Shown piece after piece: positions 24,082 through 30,634 of a DNA stretch of 32,750 nt. Numbering within the stretch: the first letter of the stretch is position 1; every line of letters starts with the position of its first letter. The DNA is taken from contig JAEETK010000011.1 of assembly GCA_016290315.1 (NCBI GenBank), positions 1-32,750 on the forward strand, in the 5' to 3' direction. Position numbers and translations under genes: made by a program. The notes below the pieces were generated by a model that was not told the DNA's origin, ran no database searches, and saw nothing but the letters and a program-made list of their open reading frames with translations. This DNA is from Candidatus Saccharimonadota bacterium. Its GTDB lineage: Bacteria; Patescibacteriota; Saccharimonadia; Saccharimonadales; Saccharimonadaceae.

Positions 24082-25997
24082 AAAACAAGCTCCCAACCAT
24101 ACTGGCCGTACTTGCGCTCATACTTACGCTAACACTTGCTATTACGCCAAAAGCATATGTATTCGCAGGCGGCGATGCATGCTCGATAGCTGGAAATTCA
24201 GATCCGCTGCTTTGCGGCAATCAACATAGCGACGAAGAATTAGCATTGATGAAACGCATCAAAGATGTTTTGCACGTTGTATTTACAGCAATTGGCATTA
24301 TCGCTGTCATAGTTATCATTATCGCAGGCATACGCCTGATGCTATCGAAAGGCGAGGCGCAGAAAATATCCCAAGCAAAAATGGCAATATTTTACTCCAT
24401 TAGTGGTCTAGTGGTGACATTTTGTGCTTTCGCATTCACGGATCTAGTAATCGGCGCCATTTATGGACAACTACCAGGCGAAACCGTAGCAACAACTCCA
24501 GACAAAAGCCACACTGAAGTTAAGGCAATCAGTTTAATGCGCAAAATCGCCATGACTGTTGGTCAAACTTTACAGATTAACCCAAGAGTTATTCCAGATT
24601 ACGCCACAGACCAAAGTCTCACTTACAAGTCAAATAATGCATCTATTGCTAACGTAAATAATGCGGGCGAAGTTACAGCGGTTAAAAAGGGCGAAACGGA
24701 TATCGTCGTGTCGTCAAAAAACGGCGTCAAGAACCAAACCACAATCGTAGTCTACGATAAAACACTAGCTGAAAGGATAGTAGTCAGCCCCACCACCGTA
24801 TCGTTACAAGTGGGCCGAACTACTCAGGCAACAGCAATAGTGTATCCAACGAACACGACCGATAAAACCCTAAAATGGACAAGCGCCAACGAAAATATAG
24901 CTAAAGTAAACATAGCTGGCCTCATTTCAGCAGTTAAGCCAGGCGATACCATAATCACAGCCAAGACAAAGAACCCTGACGCCTCACAGCCAGGAGTCCA
25001 GGGAATTATCAAAGTGCACGTAGAGAGCCCAGATAGAGGCTACGTCGTCAATCCTTACAATCCGGATGACGGTGGCAATGCCGGAAGCGGCAAAGAAACT
25101 ACAGGAGCCACAACAAACGTAAAGTATTCCGGATGGCTAGATTTTCGCGAAGAGACCAGACAAATCGTCAAAAAGAACATGGACGGCATTAATTGGCAAA
25201 ATCACGATTCTTTCCTAAAATCGCACGGTGGATACGCCAACTATGTCAATAGCCTAGGGGGAGTGTTCTCAAAATTTGGCGGCAAAGATGAAAAAATCCC
25301 GATCAAAACTGCAGCCGATCTACAAGAGGCAGCAGAGTATTTCTTCGGCATTTTCTCAATTTACGGGCCAGACTATAGCGCCGGCGGCCGTTGGCCAGTC
25401 TGGGGAGAAAATCAAAATAATCACGGCGTTGCCAAAAAGGGAACACCTGACGGATTCTATTATGGCTATGACGACCGACCATACAAGAAATCAAGTGCCG
25501 CAAGGCCATGCGGAAGACATGTTCAGATGGCTATAGATTACGAGTTTGGTAAAGGCTACAAGGGCGAGAGTTGTATCAAGAAACGCGTCCGCGGCAACTG
25601 CAATTATAGCCAAGACAGTTTTATCCGCCAAACGAACCTACAACTACCATCATCTAGCAATAGCTGGACATCTGAAAACACACACCACAATAAATCTAAA
25701 ATTAAACACGCCAATGAGCTACAGGTTGGCGACTGGGTACATTATTATTCGGGCGGAGAATGGAAACATATCGCTATAGTCGGAGAAGTATATCAAGATA
25801 TAGTAGTACTTTATGATGGCGGAGGACGTTTTAATAGAAGCATGCACTACAAAAAAATTATGTACCGCGACACAGATTCGCTCAAAGGCACCGAATATAG
25901 CGGCTATAGTAAATGGGACGCCGTACGCTTATGGGACATCGACCAAAACGTAACACTCAAAGGAATAAACGATAAACCAAAAAACTGGATTTGGTAA
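24078..25997 (+). CDS. Secreted T4SS-pilin-like / Big_2 / NlpC-P60- or CHAP-like hydrolase fusion (paralogue 2)
   Basis: 639 aa, same order as paralogue 1: signal peptide to about residue 30, pilin module with Cys35 and Cys46 and helices at about 63-89 and 101-128, Big_2 domains (about 146-226 and 230-316), a Gly-rich linker (about 330-345), then the hydrolase-like domain. Conserved with paralogue 1 are AADLQEAAEY..G...IYGPDY, Cys508 in GNCNYS, GDWVHYY, His564 in KHIAIVGEVY, Asp580 in YDGGGRF, and the closing DIDQNVTLKG. The conservation of the Cys/His/acidic set while the Ig part drifts argues for selection on activity. The gene is flanked by coupled small membrane proteins on both sides. 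Confidence 0.75.
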   Translation: MKNKLPTILAVLALILTLTLAITPKAYVFAGGDACSIAGNSDPLLCGNQHSDEELALMKRIKDVLHVVFTAIGIIAVIVIIIAGIRLMLSKGEAQKISQAKMAIFYSISGLVVTFCAFAFTDLVIGAIYGQLPGETVATTPDKSHTEVKAISLMRKIAMTVGQTLQINPRVIPDYATDQSLTYKSNNASIANVNNAGEVTAVKKGETDIVVSSKNGVKNQTTIVVYDKTLAERIVVSPTTVSLQVGRTTQATAIVYPTNTTDKTLKWTSANENIAKVNIAGLISAVKPGDTIITAKTKNPDASQPGVQGIIKVHVESPDRGYVVNPYNPDDGGNAGSGKETTGATTNVKYSGWLDFREETRQIVKKNMDGINWQNHDSFLKSHGGYANYVNSLGGVFSKFGGKDEKIPIKTAADLQEAAEYFFGIFSIYGPDYSAGGRWPVWGENQNNHGVAKKGTPDGFYYGYDDRPYKKSSAARPCGRHVQMAIDYEFGKGYKGESCIKKRVRGNCNYSQDSFIRQTNLQLPSSSNSWTSENTHHNKSKIKHANELQVGDWVHYYSGGEWKHIAIVGEVYQDIVVLYDGGGRFNRSMHYKKIMYRDTDSLKGTEYSGYSKWDAVRLWDIDQNVTLKGINDKPKNWIW

Positions 25998-25998
25998 A

Positions 25999-26493
25999 AT
26001 GAAGAAAAAGAGCATCATTATAACATCGTCAGTAGTGCTACTGTTTATAGCAATCACAATCACTACGGCAGCAATCGTCTTTGTCAATAAGACTCAAACC
26101 GGCCAACAAACAGAAGACGATCAGCCCTTCGATATTGATTACACCGATATGCAAAAAGTATACTACAACTTCGAAACAGAGATGCAGCTTGACGAAATTA
26201 AGCAATTCGCAAAAGAAATCAACGAAAAGATTGAAGTGCAAACCGGAGAAGATTGGGGTAAAATTTTGCTCGAAGATTCTCGCGAATTTATTGATTTCAG
26301 GCCAGTTACATACGATGGAAATACATATGCGGAAGACATAATATACTACGACAGGAGCGAAGGTGTTACGACCTATATCCTCAAGAGTAACTATTCCAAA
26401 TATACCCATTTTAATGGCGTTTCAGCGACCGAATTCGACACCATAGAGGAAGCGATCAGCGACCACATCCAATACACAAAGTATCAAGAGTAA
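25999..26493 (+). CDS. Small one-pass membrane protein, FNG-motif family (member C)
   Basis: 164 aa. A basic start (MKKKS) and one helix (about 6-28) are followed by an acidic exported domain. The end reads YTHFNGVSATEFDTIEEAISDHI, the same block as member A. It begins 1 nt after paralogue 2 and is followed by a strong terminator. Thus both hydrolase-bearing proteins are directly followed by an FNG protein. Function unknown. Confidence 0.65.
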   Translation: MKKKSIIITSSVVLLFIAITITTAAIVFVNKTQTGQQTEDDQPFDIDYTDMQKVYYNFETEMQLDEIKQFAKEINEKIEVQTGEDWGKILLEDSREFIDFRPVTYDGNTYAEDIIYYDRSEGVTTYILKSNYSKYTHFNGVSATEFDTIEEAISDHIQYTKYQE

Positions 26494-26512
26494 AAACCAA
26501 TAAATAATAAAT

Positions 26513-26546
26513 AAATACCCACCAGCTAACTGGCGGGTATTTTTTT
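26513..26546 (+). terminator. Rho-independent terminator
   Basis: ATACCC-A-CCAG pairs with CTGG-C-GGGTAT around the loop CTAA, followed by TTTTTT. It ends the plus-strand enzyme-pilin operon. Confidence 0.9.
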
Positions 26547-26692
26547 GTATTAGACATTTTCCTATTCTATGAATATACCAAGCGAATAGGGTAGCTCCAC
26601 CTCATTCTCAAACATCAATAGGCAATAACTTATTAAATCGCCGTATAAAGCCTTTGCCTGCGAAGTTACGCGTCGCAATGACGCCCTAAGCC

Positions 26693-29149
26693 CTATATAA
26701 GCTCCTTGAATGGTTTTCTACTTGAATAATAGTAGCCAAAACCGTTAAGGTTACAATAGCTCTTTATCGTTTTTTCTCTATCTTTATTATCTCCGTACTC
26801 TAGAAGATACACGAAGAGGTTTGCCGCCTTTACTTTCTTGAGATACTTCTTTAGATACTCGGTATCTTCTGAATTTTGCTTATGGCCATCGTTATCCGAG
26901 AAAACCTCCTCCTGATTTACGCCGTCAAACAATTCCTTATACGAACCGTCCTGAATCGATCTAGTCACAAAATCATCAGCACCATTTATCATAACTTCCA
27001 CACCTCTGCTATGGATTTTCCTTAAAATATTTTGCAGACCCGCATATAGTCCAGTCTTTTTACTTTTGTAATAATAATATACATCCAAGTTATCGATATA
27101 GTAGCCATCGGCGCCCTTAGCTCTAAGTTTAGGCTCAAGCTCTTCCGTAATAAAATCTTGCCATACCTTACTAGACGCATCCACCCACTGTTCTGCATCC
27201 CAACCCTCGTATTTCCCCAAAAGAAGCTTCTTAAAACGTTTGTCGCCACTGTAATACCGAGAGCCATCCGACCATTCGATAGCGCCAACATTAAGGTAAG
27301 AATATACCTTTATACCTTTGGCATGAAGCTCATCGATAAACGCTTTCGGAAATCCTTCTTGGAAGTCTATTACTACGTGATCGTGCGCATATAGCCTGCT
27401 TAATTTATTTCTATCCTTGTTGTAATCAAGCCCAAGATATACTCCGTATTTTTTACCAATCTTTGCCGAAGACTTACCAGTCACGGTAACTTTTACTTTC
27501 GCAGATTTACCGTTCGCCGTTCGTGCTGTAATAGTCGTTTCGCCAACTTTCACGCCTTTCACTTTGCCGGCTGATACGGTCGCAATTTTTTCGTCATCGG
27601 ACGTCCACGTCACACCTATATTAGTCGCATTTGCAGGGTATATCGTATAACCTATCGTTTTCGAATCACCGACGCCCACCTTTATGTCTGTCATATTTAA
27701 CTTGATACAAGTCGGCTGCACACCGCTAGTTACAGTCGTACCGCCACCAGAAGAGCCACCATTGCCACCACCAGAAGCAGAATCAGAATTATTCCCAGTA
27801 TCCACAACCGGCGAAAAATTTCCTATCGGCATAATCAGTAAGTCTAATACAATAGACATGCCGCACCAAAGCACGAGCCCAATTACGATCGCATAGAAAC
27901 GATTCTTAGCTGACACAAGTTTACCAGAATCGCCCGCCGCCGTCATTACAATATAGCCAGTAAAAAGAACGCCCAATGTGCCAGCCATCCCCGCAGAAAT
28001 AGTCAAGAAGTCAATTACTCCGTTAATAATGCTACCAATTGATGCTGTAGAGTTCGTTGGCGAGCATAAGCTACCTGGCAAAATCGAGGTACATTGGATT
28101 TGACGAGTAGGCGCAACCGTTACGGGCGGATTGTCTTTAGGGTCTAAATGCTTGCGCGTCGATGCAATCCCGCATTCGCAATTTACATCCGACGGGTCGC
28201 AGCCACCTTTCGGATCAGAAACAATTAACGGATTATTAATATCGACATTTGTAGATTCGCTAATGCCCAAAGTCTTACCGCTAACAGCATAAATAGCGGT
28301 GCCATGCCCCCAGCCAGTGCGATCATTATTCGTCGGAACCATCATGAATAGGCCGCCATCGCTACCAAAGGCCAACCCCTCAATTAGTCCCGTCTTTACG
28401 GCACTTTCAGCAATCTCAATATCCTTTACGTGCTTGTTTTCTTTATGGTTGTAAAAACGTAAAATTGCGCCACGCCCAGGGACCAAGTCGTTTACCACTA
28501 AGTAATTCCCCCAAGTAGCAGGACCTTCCTCATACTCTGTGCCAGTATAATTATCAGTTTTAGTGTCCTTAATGGTCTTAAGGTTTCCATCCTTAATCTT
28601 GTGACCCTCATTTCCAGTCCAATACCAGTCGTATGTTTGGTTATATGCAAGTTTAGCGCTACCAACACCGTCTATCCTTTTTTCATACTTCATCGTCACA
28701 TCATCAAACACAAACGTCCCCGCCTGAGTTGCTAATAGCAATTTACCAGAAGTGTAATTATACGCAAAAGAACTGGCATGACCGTAGCAGCCGGGGTCGC
28801 CATATCTACTACATGAAAAATGTCTCTTTTCCGGTATTGTCTTAACAACCTTAAAAGTCTTACGATCTATAAAATAAATTCTGCTTCTCGTCGTTGGCTT
28901 ATAGCCACCTTCATCGATTAAGTATGAAATTACAATATGCGTTGGCGTTAAAGTAAAGCCTTGCACCTCACCGCCGCCATTATTGACGAAACAATCGCTT
29001 CCAGCACCGCAATTTTCTCCGACTTTAAAGTGCTTCACGAGTTTTATACCGCTACTTATTTTAGTTAGGGCTGCGGCATTATTTGAAAAAGATAATACCC
29101 CAATCGTCATAAATGCAAAAGCCAACAGCCAATAGAGTTTATTCTTCAT
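26693..29149 (-). CDS. Secreted beta-rich / T4SS-pilin-like / Big_2 / GH114 glycoside hydrolase fusion
   Basis: 818 aa. The signal peptide (to about 28) precedes a beta-rich domain of about 280 residues, possibly a beta-propeller. A Cys-rich stretch (about 317-362) leads to a pilin-like module with two helices (about 375-403 and 416-440) and a polar turn between them, then a Gly/Ser linker (456-470) and one Big_2 domain (about 480-557). The C-terminus (567-818) is a GH114 barrel of the endo-alpha-1,4-polygalactosaminidase type: HVVIDFQ, IKVYSYLNVGAIE, WDAEQWVDASS..WQDFI, GADGYYIDNLDVYY and VMINGAD. Likely acidic catalytic residues are Asp595 and Asp686. GH114 enzymes cut galactosamine-rich exopolysaccharides such as biofilm matrix. 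The start overlaps the stop of the small membrane protein upstream by 11 nt. Confidence 0.8.
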   Translation of the reverse strand: MKNKLYWLLAFAFMTIGVLSFSNNAAALTKISSGIKLVKHFKVGENCGAGSDCFVNNGGGEVQGFTLTPTHIVISYLIDEGGYKPTTRSRIYFIDRKTFKVVKTIPEKRHFSCSRYGDPGCYGHASSFAYNYTSGKLLLATQAGTFVFDDVTMKYEKRIDGVGSAKLAYNQTYDWYWTGNEGHKIKDGNLKTIKDTKTDNYTGTEYEEGPATWGNYLVVNDLVPGRGAILRFYNHKENKHVKDIEIAESAVKTGLIEGLAFGSDGGLFMMVPTNNDRTGWGHGTAIYAVSGKTLGISESTNVDINNPLIVSDPKGGCDPSDVNCECGIASTRKHLDPKDNPPVTVAPTRQIQCTSILPGSLCSPTNSTASIGSIINGVIDFLTISAGMAGTLGVLFTGYIVMTAAGDSGKLVSAKNRFYAIVIGLVLWCGMSIVLDLLIMPIGNFSPVVDTGNNSDSASGGGNGGSSGGGTTVTSGVQPTCIKLNMTDIKVGVGDSKTIGYTIYPANATNIGVTWTSDDEKIATVSAGKVKGVKVGETTITARTANGKSAKVKVTVTGKSSAKIGKKYGVYLGLDYNKDRNKLSRLYAHDHVVIDFQEGFPKAFIDELHAKGIKVYSYLNVGAIEWSDGSRYYSGDKRFKKLLLGKYEGWDAEQWVDASSKVWQDFITEELEPKLRAKGADGYYIDNLDVYYYYKSKKTGLYAGLQNILRKIHSRGVEVMINGADDFVTRSIQDGSYKELFDGVNQEEVFSDNDGHKQNSEDTEYLKKYLKKVKAANLFVYLLEYGDNKDREKTIKSYCNLNGFGYYYSSRKPFKELI

Positions 29150-29603
29150 AATTCTCCCTCATGTAGCAATTCAATATAGCATACGTAGTTGAATCAGTCA
29201 TTCTCAGTAAAGCGCCGTTTGTAGAAAGCATATATTCCAAATTAGGGCCAGTTCCACCAGACACATTTAAGTACCCGTCCACGCTATCGTAGAGATATTT
29301 TCGACTATTATTTTCGGTTAAGTCTATAAAGTTGCCCGCTCCATCAATCCGTATCATTTTACTATCATCATTACACCCCCATACGCCAATAATGCGGGCA
29401 AGAGAAGGCACTTCGAAATCGTCTTCATCAACATATTCAACTATACCGGTATTCTGATAGTCGTCATCGTCAGAGGCCTTATTGCCGACGTAATTATTAA
29501 TTGAAACGGTCTTTATAATCATCATCACTATTGACAAGATTACAGCGCCAATCGCCACACATATAATAATCAAAAATTTACGCTTATCGACATCTGGATA
29601 CAT
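29139..29603 (-). CDS. Small one-pass membrane protein coupled to the GH114 fusion
   Basis: 154 aa. A short N-terminal tail (MYPDVDKRK), one helix (about 9-32), an acidic linker (DDDDY, VDEDDFEV) and a small exported beta domain that begins IIGVWGCNDDSKMIRIDGAGNF. This is reminiscent of lipocalin-like or META-like folds. It lacks the FNG motif. GAGG lies before ATG 29603. The stop overlaps the start of the GH114 gene, so the two proteins are made together. Function unknown; accessory or protective roles are possible. Confidence 0.6.
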   Translation of the reverse strand: MYPDVDKRKFLIIICVAIGAVILSIVMMIIKTVSINNYVGNKASDDDDYQNTGIVEYVDEDDFEVPSLARIIGVWGCNDDSKMIRIDGAGNFIDLTENNSRKYLYDSVDGYLNVSGGTGPNLEYMLSTNGALLRMTDSTTYAILNCYMRENYEE

Positions 29604-29743
29604 TAAAATACCTCAACCATCATTAAATTCAATTATAAACAATTTTTATGTTTTTTGTATATTCTTATGCTAAAATTATAAACAATTAGGGAGAACAAAA
29701 AGAGAGAGGTAACACGCTTTTTATATATCTAAAAGGGAAGAAT
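29604..29743. promoter_or_regulatory. Divergent promoter region with two 14-bp direct repeats
   Basis: AATTATAAACAATT occurs at 29631-29644 and again at 29674-29687, 43 bp apart. Each copy contains TATAAT on the minus strand. The plus strand has TGCTAAAAT (29668-29676), an extended -10 for the gene starting at 29744, which also has GGGA before its ATG. The pair could be a shared regulator site coordinating both directions. Confidence 0.5.
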
Positions 29744-30634
29744 ATGGGCAAAGATAGCGAAGATGATAATAAGGTAGAAATAGAGCGAATAACCGACTCG
29801 CCAAATATTGACACTGACTCGAATGACATTGATGGTTTACGGGATGCAATATCTTCTAGCTCGCAACAATCAAAAATAGATAAAAAGCCGATTAGACAAG
29901 AAGACATCAAATTCGATTCCGCAAATATTAGCCGCCCAGACGGAAAAGAGCTAATGGTCAACGTCGAGGGTTCTCAAAAGCGCAAAATCGAAGAAGCAAA
30001 ACAAAAAAAGAAAGATCAACAAGAAGCCGAAAAACGCAAAAAAACCGAAGAACGTAAGCGTAAACACGACGCGCAAGTAATCAAGCGCAACAAACGCATC
30101 AATAATTTAAGAACTATTGCCCAAAAGATTTGGAAACTGAAATTCGTATTCCTTGGCGTAATTATAATAACAGCTATCGTTATCCTGCTAGTAAAAGTAA
30201 TAAACCCGACCGTTAGCAAGATTAAAACCGAAACTAAGAAAATAGCCGAAGAAAAAATCGTCGAGGAGAATAAGACCACTATAATAAAAATCTATCAGGA
30301 GTTGGCTGGGAAAAAATTCACAAAGGAAGAGCTTGAACAAATCGTCAATTCAAAAAATGCAAACATATCCATAACATACGAAGACAGTAGCGGCGATATT
30401 GGCACCGCCAATGGCGGAGCTGAGTCAATCATCTTTAGTATCAGCCAAGACGGCCAAAATACAATATCGAACTTCTACTACTATAATTGCATTGACGACA
30501 AAGACGTCGAGATTTTCGGAGCAGACGGCAATTATCAATACAATTACGACAATCAGCTCAAAAACTTCGACAATATAAATGAAGCTATAAGTGCGTATAT
30601 TCTCGAGATGCACGAAGCAGGGAATGAAATCTAA
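29744..30634 (+). CDS. FNG-related membrane protein with long charged cytoplasmic tail (member D)
   Basis: 296 aa. A long hydrophilic N-terminal part (about 1-130), rich in Ser/Asp first and then in Lys/Glu/Arg (about 75-110, likely coiled coil), precedes one helix (about 132-152). The exported part has KIYQELAGKKFTKEELEQIV, similar in position to LSEELIGQKVF of member A. It ends with the block IIFSISQ..QNTISNFYYYNC...NFDNINEAISAYI. Compared with members A-C it has gained a cytoplasmic tail that could contact ribosomes, DNA or a secretion ATPase. It is directly joined (0 nt) to the large surface protein gene. Confidence 0.6.
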   Translation: MGKDSEDDNKVEIERITDSPNIDTDSNDIDGLRDAISSSSQQSKIDKKPIRQEDIKFDSANISRPDGKELMVNVEGSQKRKIEEAKQKKKDQQEAEKRKKTEERKRKHDAQVIKRNKRINNLRTIAQKIWKLKFVFLGVIIITAIVILLVKVINPTVSKIKTETKKIAEEKIVEENKTTIIKIYQELAGKKFTKEELEQIVNSKNANISITYEDSSGDIGTANGGAESIIFSISQDGQNTISNFYYYNCIDDKDVEIFGADGNYQYNYDNQLKNFDNINEAISAYILEMHEAGNEI

